Of a stretch of DNA of 49,285 bases, positions 26,385 to 34,255 are shown piece by piece. A program made the translations under genes and the position numbers. Within the stretch, counting starts at the first letter, position 1. Each line of letters opens with the position of its first letter. The DNA lies in NCBI RefSeq assembly GCF_016863275.1, contig NZ_BOOO01000026.1:1-49285 (forward strand), in the 5' to 3' direction. The notes beneath the pieces are model-generated. The model made no database searches. It was not told where the DNA came from and saw only the letters and a program-made list of their open reading frames with translations. This stretch comes from Planotetraspora mira (GTDB lineage: Bacteria > Actinomycetota > Actinomycetes > Streptosporangiales > Streptosporangiaceae).

Positions 26385-27971
26385 TCATGTGGAGCTGGAG
26401 ACCTCCAGGTCGTGGACACGGGGGTCGCCCTGGTCGGCCGTGTAGTCGTCCGTACGGGTGGCGTCCGGACCGTCGGCGACCTTGGCGGACTTGGCGATGA
26501 CCGTGCCGAGCAGCGCGACGATCAGGTTGACGGCGAGCGCGAGGAAGCCGGCGTAGATCGTCATCTTGGTGTCCAGGCCCAGCTTGGACAGGGCGAACGC
26601 CGAGCTGCCGAAGTGGGCGTGGTTGGTCGCGGGGTTGGCGATGTTGTAGAGCATCAGCACGCCCGCCCCCATGCCGGCGATCCATCCGGCGATCAGGCCG
26701 GCCCGGTGGAACCAGCGGGTGAACAGCCCGAGGGCGACGGACGGAAGCGTCTGGAGGATGATGACGCCGCCGATCAGCTGCAGGTCGATCGAGAACTGCG
26801 GATCGATGAGCAGGATGAACAGCACGGCGCCGACCTTCACGACCAGCGAGGCGATCTTGCTGGCCGACGCCTGCTGCGCGTCCGTGGCGTCCCGCTTGAT
26901 GTACTCCCGGTAGATGTTCCTGGTGAACAGGTTGGCGGCGGCGATCGACATGATCGCGGCCGGTACGAGCGCACCGATGCCGACCGCGGCGAACGCCACC
27001 CCGGCGAACCAGTCGGGGAACATCTTGTCGAACAGCTGCGGCACGACCGTGTTCACGTCGGTGCCGATGGGCGTCACCCCCGCGGCGATGGCCATGTAGC
27101 CGAGCAGCGCGATCAGGCCGAGCAGCACGCTGTAGGCGGGCAGCGCGGACATGTTGCGCTTGATGACGTCGCGGTTCTTGGAGGCCAGGACGCCCGTGAC
27201 GCTGTGGGGGTAGAGGAACAGCGCCAACGCCGAACCCAGCGCGAGCGTGACGTACTGGAGCTGGTTGTTGGCGTTGAGCAGGATGCCGTCGGTGGCCGCG
27301 GGGGTTTTGTCGAACTTGGCCTGGGCAGCGTCGAAGATCGATCCCCAGCCGCCCAGCTGCGTGGGGATGTAGATGACCGCCACGAGGATCACCACGTAGA
27401 TGAGCGCGTCCTTGACGAAGGCGATCAGCGCGGGGGCGCGCAGCCCGGACTGGTAGGTGTAGGCGGCCAGGATCGCGAAGGCGATGATGAGCGGCAGGTC
27501 ACCGGTCACCCCCATCGTCTTGAGGACCGCCTCGATGCCGACGAGCTGGAGCGCGATGTACGGCATGGTCGCGACGATGCCGGTGATGGCGACGAGCAGG
27601 GCCAGGGTCGGCGATCCGAACCTCGCCCGCACGAAGTCCGCCGGGGTGACGAGCCCGTGCACGTGCGACACCGACCAGAGCCGGATCAGCACGATCATGA
27701 CCAGGGGATAGACGATCACCGTGTACGGCACGGCGAAGAAGCCCGTCGCGCCGGCGCCGAACAGCAGGGCGGGCACTGCCACGAACGTGTAGGCCGTGTA
27801 GAGGTCGCCTCCCACGAGGAACCACGTGATCCACGAGCCGAAGTTGCGGCCGCCGAGCCCCCATTCGTGCAGGCTGGCGATGTCGTCGGGCCGCCGCCAG
27901 CGGGAGGCCACGAAGCCCATGCCGCTGACGATCAGGAAGAGGACGGTGAAGATGACGATCTCGGTGGTCAT
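26385..27971 (-). CDS. Sodium:solute symporter, SSS family (MctC/ActP-like)
   Basis: A 528-residue polytopic transporter (about 13 spans) of the sodium:solute symporter family, in the branch that carries monocarboxylates such as acetate, propionate and pyruvate. Family features seen are WGLGGRNFGSWITWFLVGGD near residue 36, YTAYTFVAVPALLFGAGATG, and FLYPHSVTGVLASKNRDVIK in the middle. The C terminus is hydrophilic (KVADGPDATRTDDYTADQGD). The start overlaps the stop of the DUF3311 gene by 4 bp, the usual pairing for these symporters. A strong terminator follows. Confidence 0.92.
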   Translation of the reverse strand: MTTEIVIFTVLFLIVSGMGFVASRWRRPDDIASLHEWGLGGRNFGSWITWFLVGGDLYTAYTFVAVPALLFGAGATGFFAVPYTVIVYPLVMIVLIRLWSVSHVHGLVTPADFVRARFGSPTLALLVAITGIVATMPYIALQLVGIEAVLKTMGVTGDLPLIIAFAILAAYTYQSGLRAPALIAFVKDALIYVVILVAVIYIPTQLGGWGSIFDAAQAKFDKTPAATDGILLNANNQLQYVTLALGSALALFLYPHSVTGVLASKNRDVIKRNMSALPAYSVLLGLIALLGYMAIAAGVTPIGTDVNTVVPQLFDKMFPDWFAGVAFAAVGIGALVPAAIMSIAAANLFTRNIYREYIKRDATDAQQASASKIASLVVKVGAVLFILLIDPQFSIDLQLIGGVIILQTLPSVALGLFTRWFHRAGLIAGWIAGMGAGVLMLYNIANPATNHAHFGSSAFALSKLGLDTKMTIYAGFLALAVNLIVALLGTVIAKSAKVADGPDATRTDDYTADQGDPRVHDLEVSSST

Positions 27972-28171
27972 CGGGCCCTCCTCGTCATGTGATAGACGAC
28001 CAGGGTCGCGGCGACGCTGACGAGGACGAAGCTGAGTTGTAACCAGTAGAACAGCGGGATGCCGAACAACCGCGGCTCAACCGCATTGAACAGGGCTGGT
28101 ATCAGGGGAATGGCGATCGGCAGCAGGAGCAACCAGTTCCATGGACTGCGATCAGTGCGGGGTGTGGTCAT
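27968..28171 (-). CDS. DUF3311 small membrane protein
   Basis: A 67-residue protein with two membrane spans (WNWLLLLPIAIPLIPALFNA and FYWLQLSFVLVSVAATLVVY) separated by a short loop. This is the DUF3311 family, regularly encoded just before SSS-type symporters and probably an accessory subunit. ATG 28171 has AAGGAG 7 nt upstream. The 3' end overlaps the symporter start by 4 bp (ATGA), so synthesis is coupled. Confidence 0.88.
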   Translation of the reverse strand: MTTPRTDRSPWNWLLLLPIAIPLIPALFNAVEPRLFGIPLFYWLQLSFVLVSVAATLVVYHMTRRAR

Positions 28172-28299
28172 CGCATGCTCCTTCGGACACGGACTGCTCC
28201 GCAGCGTAAAGTCCGCAGTGAAAGTGAGGGATCACTGATCGCCAAACGGTCGTGTTGCCGCGACGAGCGACCCTCCTCCCATTTCCAACCCCCCCCGCC
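28172..28299 (-). promoter_or_regulatory. Upstream region of the DUF3311-symporter operon
   Basis: These 128 bp lie between the operon start and repeat array 2 and must hold its promoter unless it reads through the array. A C-rich run (28290-28296) abuts the first repeat unit and resembles, in reverse complement, the G-rich flank right of array 1. Confidence 0.4.
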
Positions 28300-28857
28300 G
28301 TGATCATGCACAGGTTCGTGAACCCCCGCCATGACCTGCCCGTCCTCCCGCCGTGATCATGCAGAGATTCGGTATCGCACGGATTGACCTGCGTCGATCT
28401 CGGGCGTGATCATGCACAGGTTCGGGAATTGCGGTCGTGACCTGGGCTTTCTCCCGGCGTGATCATGCACAAGTTCGGCGGCAAGGCTCGTGAGCTGCGC
28501 CCATGCCGACCGTGATCATGCACTCGCGCCGGCCGTCCGCGCCGGCCGTCCGCGCCGGCCGTCCGCGCCGGCCGTCCGCGAATGCTGCCGCATGCCCCGA
28601 TCGCTCATGTCTGCCAGAGCTGTGCCGGCTCACCACGTGTGTCGTGTACGGCGAAGCCGCACGCCGGAGCTGATCGCGGACGCCCTGTGCATGATCACCA
28701 TCTGAGAATTCGCAGGTCAGACCGTACGACCACGAATCTGCGCATGATCACGGCGCGCGTTCACGCAGATCAGGGTCCACGACGCCGAACTTGTGCATGA
28801 TCACGCCGGAAGAAAGCCCAGGTCACGGTCGCGATTCCCGAACCTGTGCATGATCAC
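28300..28857. repeat. Mirrored array of 53-bp units, array 2
   Basis: Forward units begin at 28300, 28353, 28406, 28459 and 28512. Reverse-complement units end at 28698, 28751, 28804 and 28857. All steps are exactly 53 bp and the unit is the same as in array 1 (GTGATCATGCACAGGTTCG, GACCTG at 34-39). The palindrome axis is not in the middle of the array: the third forward unit matches the last reverse unit at 49 of 53 bases, and the fourth forward matches the next reverse through ACAAGTTCGGCG. The axis is thus near 28631, with two extra forward units outside on the left. The array ends 7 bp before the stop codon of the CocE-like gene (minus strand). Confidence 0.92.
28525..28576. repeat. Four perfect 13-bp tandem repeats inside array 2
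   Basis: CGCGCCGGCCGTC is repeated four times without change, replacing most of the fifth forward 53-bp unit. The four copies total 52 bp, one less than the 53-bp unit. Slippage is the likely origin. Confidence 0.9.
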
Positions 28858-28864
28858 GCGCAAA

Positions 28865-30514
28865 TCAGGAGAGGTGGGGGAGGATCACGGCGCTGGGGTG
28901 GGCGGGGGTGTGCAGGATCTCCTGGTCGGAGGGGTACATGGTGGCGCCGAAGGGCAGCGGGTCGCCGGTCCCCGGATTGCGGGCGATCCGCGGGTAGGCC
29001 CCGCTCGCCACATGGACGCGGATCCGGTGGCCGCGGCGGAACCGGTGACCGATCGGCCACAGGTCGACCTCCACCCGGCGTACGCCGTCCCCGTCCGAGG
29101 GGATCGAAGGCGTCAGCCGCCTCACACCCTCGCACACGTTCATCGACGACCCGTCGGGGTGCACGTCGCAGACCCGCACCACCATGTCGGTGTGCTCCCG
29201 GCTCGACCGCACGTACAGTTCGGCCGTCACCGGCCCGATCACGTCGGTGTCCTCGGCCAGCACGTGCGACGTGTAGACGAGCACGTCCTTCCGGGACTCC
29301 AGCCTCCGGTTGTCGCGCGGCTCGGAGTTGCCGATGAGCACGGGGCCGCCGATCACCGGAGTGGGGTTGGCCGGGTCGTACCGGTACGCGTCGGGAGGGG
29401 ATTCCTGCGGGTTGTCCCGCGACAGCGCGAAACCGGGCTGGAGGTGCCACCGGGCCGGCCGCGTGCTCGCCACCGGCCAGTCCGGGAAGTCCCGCCATTC
29501 GTTCGCGCCGGTCACGTAGAGCCGGACGGGGGACGCCCGCAGCCCGGAGGGGTCGCCCATGAGGTGGGCGCGGAACCAGGCGAGCGCGTCGATGTTCGAC
29601 GCCCTTCCGTGCCGGATGTCGGCGTGGTACCACGGCCCGATCGTGAGGTACGGCTGCCGCCCCGCCGCCCGCATCGCCGCGTAGTCCTTGAGCTGCCACG
29701 GCAGGAAGACGTCGTACCAGCCGCCGGTCATCGTGACCTCGGCCGTCACCTCGCCCACGGTGCCCGAGAAGTCTCTCTTCTTCCAGTACGGCGAGGCCGG
29801 GTCGGAGTGATTGGCCAGCAGGTCCTGGAAGAACGGCATCGGCCGGCCCGCCGACGCGAGGTCGAGTTCCGACAGCGGGCGTCCCGACAGGACGGCGCGC
29901 CGCGTCCGCCACGGGGCCGTCAGCGCCGCCATGCCGCCCAGGCGGCCCTCCATCTGCGTGGTCAGCGTGGTCCAGATGAGCGTGGACTCCAGTGCGAACG
30001 CTCCGCCGACGTACGCCGCGTCCCGGAAGTTCGACGCGGTGACCTGGGTCGCCATGGCCGCGAGATCGGGCGTCTCCGAGGCGATCGCCCACTGGTTGTA
30101 GCCGAGGTAGGAGGGCCCGTGCATGGCGAAGCTGCCGCCGTACCACGGCTGGGCGCGCATCCAGCCGACGGTCGCGAGCCCGTCCTCGCGCTCGTCGCCC
30201 AGGGGGTCGAGCAGGCCGCCGGAGCCGAAGCCGCCGCGGCAGCTCTGAATGATCACCTGGAACCCCTGCCGCGCGAACGTCCAGCCGTACAGCCAGCCGA
30301 AGACCCCGGCCCGGCCGTACGGTGTGCGGATCAGGATGGTCGGGGGCTGGGGGGCGCCGACGGGGATGTAGTGGTCGGTCAGCAACGCCACCCCGTCCGG
30401 CATGGGGACGGGGATGTCGCGCCGCACCTGCACACGACGAGCGGGTACGCCGGGTGGCCGGGGGAGAACCGGCAGCCGTGGGACGGGTAGCCGGGGAACA
30501 GGCAGGTAAGCCAC
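28865..30514 (-). CDS. CocE/NonD family hydrolase (X-Pro dipeptidyl-peptidase S15-like)
   Basis: A 549-residue alpha/beta hydrolase of the S15/CocE group (cocaine esterase, X-Pro dipeptidyl peptidase). The nucleophile is Ser135 in HGPSYLGYNQWA. The oxyanion-side motif is RTPYGRAG, QSCRGGFGSGG is the conserved strand near residue 90, and GGWYDVFLPWQLKDY and IGPWYHADIRHG hold the likely acid and His. The C-terminal jelly-roll domain (VTAELYVRSSREHTDMVVRV) is complete. The N terminus is odd: three short Pro/Leu/Val repeats (PVPRLPV) before the core. GTG 30514 follows AAGGAGG closely. No signal peptide is evident. Its stop lies next to repeat array 2. Confidence 0.9.
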   Translation of the reverse strand: MAYLPVPRLPVPRLPVLPRPPGVPARRVQVRRDIPVPMPDGVALLTDHYIPVGAPQPPTILIRTPYGRAGVFGWLYGWTFARQGFQVIIQSCRGGFGSGGLLDPLGDEREDGLATVGWMRAQPWYGGSFAMHGPSYLGYNQWAIASETPDLAAMATQVTASNFRDAAYVGGAFALESTLIWTTLTTQMEGRLGGMAALTAPWRTRRAVLSGRPLSELDLASAGRPMPFFQDLLANHSDPASPYWKKRDFSGTVGEVTAEVTMTGGWYDVFLPWQLKDYAAMRAAGRQPYLTIGPWYHADIRHGRASNIDALAWFRAHLMGDPSGLRASPVRLYVTGANEWRDFPDWPVASTRPARWHLQPGFALSRDNPQESPPDAYRYDPANPTPVIGGPVLIGNSEPRDNRRLESRKDVLVYTSHVLAEDTDVIGPVTAELYVRSSREHTDMVVRVCDVHPDGSSMNVCEGVRRLTPSIPSDGDGVRRVEVDLWPIGHRFRRGHRIRVHVASGAYPRIARNPGTGDPLPFGATMYPSDQEILHTPAHPSAVILPHLS

Positions 30515-30647
30515 GCTGCCTCCTTAACCTCTTGGTAACAGAATATCAATACTCTGTGTCTTCTTGGGGCCTATCGTACTGTTTGTCCGATTTCATGATC
30601 GTATTGGGGCGTTGCCTGATCACGACGCGCGCCGCTACCCTTACGGC

Positions 30648-30686
30648 ATGCGAACTTCCGCAGCCCTTCAGTGGTGGCGCCGCTAG
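30648..30686 (+). CDS. trpL: trp leader peptide
   Basis: A 12-residue open frame reads MRTSAALQWWRR and stops at TAG. It carries two adjacent Trp codons (30672-30677) and lies 102 bp before the anthranilate synthase start. It is followed by mutually exclusive hairpins. This is the layout of a classical attenuation leader, where ribosome stalling at the Trp codons under tryptophan shortage prevents termination. Confidence 0.93.
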   Translation: MRTSAALQWWRR

Positions 30687-30744
30687 CAGGCGGCGCGGGT
30701 TCGTTGTGAGCAGATCGACTGGCCGCCCCGAGAGGCGGCCTTTT
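30677..30744 (+). promoter_or_regulatory. trp attenuator (1:2, 2:3 and 3:4 hairpins)
   Basis: Hairpin 1:2 is GCGCCGC (30677-30683) with GCGGCGC (30690-30696). Terminator 3:4 is GGCCGCC (30721-30727) with GGCGGCC (30734-30740), loop CCGAGA, followed by TTTTAT. The antiterminator 2:3 pairs GGCGGC (30689-30694) with GCCGCC (30722-30727). The second Trp codon touches arm 1, so a stalled ribosome would free arm 2 to pair with arm 3 and let transcription enter trpEG. Confidence 0.9.
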
Positions 30745-30788
30745 ATGTGTGTCCGCCCCCGGGGCATACGACTTAAAGGGGCGAGACA

Positions 30789-32915
30789 GTGGAGACCAGC
30801 GGATATACCACCGCAGGGGGCGTCGGGGTCGAGCGCGGCGTGCGCGAGGTGTCCGAGGAGGCCCTCGAAGAGATCGTGACGGCCCTGGGGGAGCGCCGTG
30901 GCGGGGCGTTCTCCTCCGGAATGGACTATCCGGGCCGCTACAGCCGCTGGGCATTCGGCTACGTCGATCCCTGCGTGGAGATCGTGGCGAGGGGGCGGCG
31001 CATCTCGGCGCGCGCCCTCAACGAGCGCGGCCGCGTCGTCCTGCCCGTCATCGCCTCCTGCCTGCTCGCCGCGGGCAAGCCGGTGTCGGAGCCGGACGCC
31101 GGTCACGTCGAGGTCCACGTGGCCGAGTCGGAGGATCTGCTGCCCGAGGAGTTCCGCAGCCGGCGGCCGACGGTCTTCACCGCGATCCGCGAGGTGATCG
31201 CCGCCTTCCGGGGCGACGACCCGCACCTGGGGCTCTACGGCGCGTTCGGCTACGACCTGGCATTCCAGTTCGAGCCGATCCGCTACCGCCTCAGCCGCCC
31301 GGCCGACCAGCGTGACCTCGTGCTCCACCTGCCCGACCGGCTGGTGGTGATCGACCGGGTCCGCGAGACGAGCATGGAGTACACCTACGACTTCACCGTC
31401 GACGGCGTCTCCACCAGGGGCATGGAACGGTCAGGCGACAGCTTCCCGCTCACCATTCCCACCGAAATACCGAAAAATCCGGAAAAGGGGACGTACGCCG
31501 AGATCGTCGCCACGGCCAAGGAGAAGTTCAAGCGCGGCGACCTGTTCGAGGTGGTCCCCGGCCAGGTCTTCCACTCCTCCTGCACCGATCCTTCCGCCTT
31601 CTACCGGTCCCTGCGCACGAGCAACCCGGCGCCGTACGAGTTCCTGCTCAACCTCGGCGACGGCGAGCACATGGTCGGCGCGTCCCCCGAGATGTACGTC
31701 CGGGTGACCGGAGACCGGGTCGAGACGTGCCCGATCTCCGGCACGATCGCCAGAGGTGCCGACCCGGTCGAGGACGCCGAGGCCATCAGGACCCTCCTGT
31801 CCAGCGTGAAGGAGGAGTCCGAGCTGACCATGTGCACCGACGTGGACCGCAACGACAAGTCGCGGATCTGCGTCCCCGGCAGCGTGAAGGTCATCGGCCG
31901 CCGCCAGATCGAGATGTACTCCCGGCTGATCCACACCGTCGACCACATCGAGGGCCGGCTGCGCCCCGAGTTCGACGCCCTCGACGCGTTCCTCACCCAC
32001 ATGTGGGCCGTCACCGTCACGGGGGCCCCGAAGACGTGGGCCATGCAGTTCATCGAGGACCACGAGGAGACTACCCGCCGCTGGTACGGCGGAGCCGTCG
32101 GCTTCATCGGCTTCGACGGCTCCATGAACACCGGCCTCACCCTGCGGACGGCCCAGATCCGCGACGGGGTCGCCGCGGTCAGGGCGGGGGCGACACTGCT
32201 GTACGACTCCGACCCCGAGGCCGAGGAGCGGGAGACCGAGCTCAAGGCCAGTGCCCTGCTCGCCGCGCTGGCCGCCGTCGGCCGTGACCGGGCGGAGACC
32301 GCGCCGGAGAGGGCCGCCGACCTGCCGGGCGAGGGCCACAAGGTGCTCTTGGTCGACTATGAGGACTCGTTCGTCAACACCCTGGCCGATTACTTCCGCC
32401 AGCAGGGCGCCTCCGTCGTGACCTTGCGGCACGGCTTCCCGCCGGAGACGATCGAGGAGATCGCGCCCACTCTGGTCGTGCTCTCGCCCGGCCCCGGCTG
32501 GCCGTCCGACTTCGGCGCCTCCGCCCTGATTGAGGCGGTGTACGCCAAGGGCCTGCCGGTCTTCGGCGTCTGCCTGGGACTCCAGGCGATGGTCGAGCAC
32601 GCGGGCGGCACGCTGGAGCTGCTGCCGTACCCCGAACACGGCAAGCGCGGCCACGTCCGCCGCGAGGGCCCGAGCGCGCTGCTGGAGGGCCTGCCGGAGG
32701 AGTTCGTCGCGGCCCGCTACCACTCGGTGCACGCCAAGGAGCCCGGCGTGCGCGGGTTCACGGTCACCGCGTCCACCGAGGACGGCGCGGCCATGGCGAT
32801 CGAGGACGTGGAGAACCGGCGTTTCGGGGTGCAGTTCCACCCCGAGTCGATCCTCACCACGCAGGGTGGCGCCGGGGCCCGGATCATCGCCAACGTCCTG
32901 CGGCTCGCCCGCTGA
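30789..32915 (+). CDS. trpEG: Fused anthranilate synthase (TrpE-TrpG)
   Basis: A 708-residue single-chain anthranilate synthase making anthranilate from chorismate and glutamine. Residues 1-500 are the TrpE part, with the chorismate-binding core (PISGTIARGADPVEDAEA, TMCTDVDRNDKSRIC, TVTGAPKTWAMQFIE, RRWYGGAVGFIGFDG). Residues about 515-708 are the TrpG glutaminase, with VLSPGPGWPSDFG, nucleophile Cys in GVCLGLQAM and the His/Glu pair in FHPES. GTG 30789 has AAAGGGG about 8 nt upstream. The gene stands apart from other trp genes and has its own leader peptide and attenuator. Fused, attenuated trpE(G) genes are known in rhizobia and, from memory, in Streptomyces venezuelae. It could serve primary or secondary metabolism. 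Confidence 0.95.
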   Translation: METSGYTTAGGVGVERGVREVSEEALEEIVTALGERRGGAFSSGMDYPGRYSRWAFGYVDPCVEIVARGRRISARALNERGRVVLPVIASCLLAAGKPVSEPDAGHVEVHVAESEDLLPEEFRSRRPTVFTAIREVIAAFRGDDPHLGLYGAFGYDLAFQFEPIRYRLSRPADQRDLVLHLPDRLVVIDRVRETSMEYTYDFTVDGVSTRGMERSGDSFPLTIPTEIPKNPEKGTYAEIVATAKEKFKRGDLFEVVPGQVFHSSCTDPSAFYRSLRTSNPAPYEFLLNLGDGEHMVGASPEMYVRVTGDRVETCPISGTIARGADPVEDAEAIRTLLSSVKEESELTMCTDVDRNDKSRICVPGSVKVIGRRQIEMYSRLIHTVDHIEGRLRPEFDALDAFLTHMWAVTVTGAPKTWAMQFIEDHEETTRRWYGGAVGFIGFDGSMNTGLTLRTAQIRDGVAAVRAGATLLYDSDPEAEERETELKASALLAALAAVGRDRAETAPERAADLPGEGHKVLLVDYEDSFVNTLADYFRQQGASVVTLRHGFPPETIEEIAPTLVVLSPGPGWPSDFGASALIEAVYAKGLPVFGVCLGLQAMVEHAGGTLELLPYPEHGKRGHVRREGPSALLEGLPEEFVAARYHSVHAKEPGVRGFTVTASTEDGAAMAIEDVENRRFGVQFHPESILTTQGGAGARIIANVLRLAR

Positions 32916-32958
32916 ACCCGCCGAGCCCGGCTGGGTGAACCCGCCGAGCCCGCCCGGG
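32913..32958 (+). repeat. 23-bp tandem duplication over the trpEG stop codon
   Basis: Two 23-bp copies (32913-32935 and 32936-32958) begin TGAACCCGCCGAGCCCG and differ at two positions. The first copy starts with the trpEG stop codon TGA, and the second supplies a repeat TGA in the same register only by chance, since 23 is not a multiple of three. Confidence 0.85.
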
Positions 32959-32990
32959 TAAAGCAGGTAAAGAGGGACGCGAAAGCCGCG

Positions 32991-33031
32991 CCGGCACGGG
33001 AGTGGAGCCGTAAAGTCCACTCCCGTGCCGG
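32991..33031 (+). terminator. Perfect 16-bp hairpin between trpEG and the amidohydrolase
   Basis: The arms 32991-33006 and 33016-33031 are perfectly complementary (CCGGCACGGGAGTGGA and its reverse complement) with loop GCCGTAAAG. It can terminate trpEG. The right arm also contains one candidate GTG start (33025) and touches the ribosome site GGAG (33030-33033) of the other, so it could block translation of the amidohydrolase. Confidence 0.8.
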
Positions 33032-33039
33032 AGATCAGA

Positions 33040-34194
33040 GTGGACGACGCGCTGCCCGTGCCCCTGCCCGACCCGGTCCGTGCCGCGCTCGTCGCCCCGA
33101 TGGTCGACCACCACTGTCACGGCGTACGGCGCGACGACCTGTCCAGGTCGGAGTTCGAGACTCTGATCACGGAGGCCGGCACACCCGCGCCGCCCGGCAC
33201 CACGCACTTCGACACTCCCGCGGGCATGGCGATCCGGCGCTGGTGCGCCCCCGCTCTCGACCTCGAGCCGCACGTGTCGCCCGCGGTCTACCTGTCCCGC
33301 AGGGCGGAACTCGGCGCGGCCGAGGTGAACCGCCGGCTGCTGAGGAAGGCGGGCATCGCGGCCTTCCTGGTGGACACCGGGCTCGACCGGCCCGAGCTGC
33401 TCAGCGCGGCCGAGATGGGCCGGACGGGCGGGGCGGCGGCCGACGAGGTGGTCCGGCTGGAGCAGATCGAGCAGGAGGTCGCCACCGCCGGCCTTTCCGC
33501 CGTGGGCTACGTGAAGGCGCTGCGCGACGAGCTCGCCGTCAGAGCCGCGCGCGCGGTGGGGCTGAAGTCGATCGCCGCCTACCGCTGCGGGCTCGGATTC
33601 GACCCCTCCCGGCCGTCCAGGGGAGCCGTGATCGCCTCCGCGGGCCGGCGGCTGTCCGATCCCAAGGAGCGGCTCACCGACCCCGTACTGGTGCGGCATC
33701 TGCTCTGGGCGGCGGTCGACGTCGCGAGGGAGCGGAGCCTGCCGCTCCAGTTCCACTGCGGCTACGGCGACGCCGACCTCGACCTGCACCGCTCGGACCC
33801 CTCACTGCTGACGGGGTTCATCCGGGCGGTCGCGCCGTCCGGGATGCCCGTCGTCCTGCTGCACTGCTACCCGTTCCACCGCCAGGCGGCCTACCTGGCG
33901 GCGGTCTTCCCGCACGTCTACGTCGACGTGGGCCTGGCGCTGACCTACACGGCCGCGGGGTCTGCCGCGGTCCTCCGGGAGATGCTCGAGCTCGTCCCCT
34001 TCCACAAGCAGATGTTCAGCTCCGACTGCTACGGGGTCGCGGAGTTGTGCCTCCTCGGGGCGGTGTACCACCGGCGAGGGCTCGCGCGGGTGCTCGCCGA
34101 CCGCATCGCCGAGGGGGAGTGGAGCGCGGCGGACGCGGCCAGGATCGCCCACATGATCGGGTCGGGCAACGCCAGACGGGTGTATCGGCTCTGA
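33040..34194 (+). CDS. Amidohydrolase family protein (amidohydrolase 2 type)
   Basis: A metal-dependent TIM-barrel hydrolase of about 384 residues. The metal site can be followed: VDHHCHG (HxH, near residue 25), the Lys region GLKSIAAYRCGL, FHCGYGDADLDLH, LLHCYPFHRQA and the Asp in SSDCYGVAE. This set resembles the N-terminal amidohydrolase half of FluG-like proteins and gamma-glutamylamide or decarboxylating amidohydrolases; the substrate is not determinable. I choose GTG 33040, which has GGAG 6 nt upstream, over GTG 33025 (MPEIRV), which has no ribosome site and lies inside a perfect hairpin. It follows trpEG by about 120 bp. Confidence 0.82.
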   Translation: MDDALPVPLPDPVRAALVAPMVDHHCHGVRRDDLSRSEFETLITEAGTPAPPGTTHFDTPAGMAIRRWCAPALDLEPHVSPAVYLSRRAELGAAEVNRRLLRKAGIAAFLVDTGLDRPELLSAAEMGRTGGAAADEVVRLEQIEQEVATAGLSAVGYVKALRDELAVRAARAVGLKSIAAYRCGLGFDPSRPSRGAVIASAGRRLSDPKERLTDPVLVRHLLWAAVDVARERSLPLQFHCGYGDADLDLHRSDPSLLTGFIRAVAPSGMPVVLLHCYPFHRQAAYLAAVFPHVYVDVGLALTYTAAGSAAVLREMLELVPFHKQMFSSDCYGVAELCLLGAVYHRRGLARVLADRIAEGEWSAADAARIAHMIGSGNARRVYRL

Positions 34195-34255
34195 CTCCCG
34201 CGGATCATCATCAAGAAGGAGGAAACGCCGCGCAGGCCACAAGATAATCGCCGAG

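Noticed and set aside
26328-27992. Long plus-strand open frame opposite the SSS symporter
   Set aside because: It is His/Arg/Gly/Asp-rich with no fold features and is fully antisense to a recognisable transporter.
18177-28300. Distance between the two arrays is an exact multiple of 53 bp (191 x 53)
   Set aside because: The chance is about 1 in 53 and the interval is filled with normal genes, so coincidence is the sensible reading.
28793-30490. Plus-strand open frame running out of repeat array 2
   Set aside because: It starts inside the repeats and lies antisense to the CocE-like hydrolase, and its composition is that of a shadow frame.
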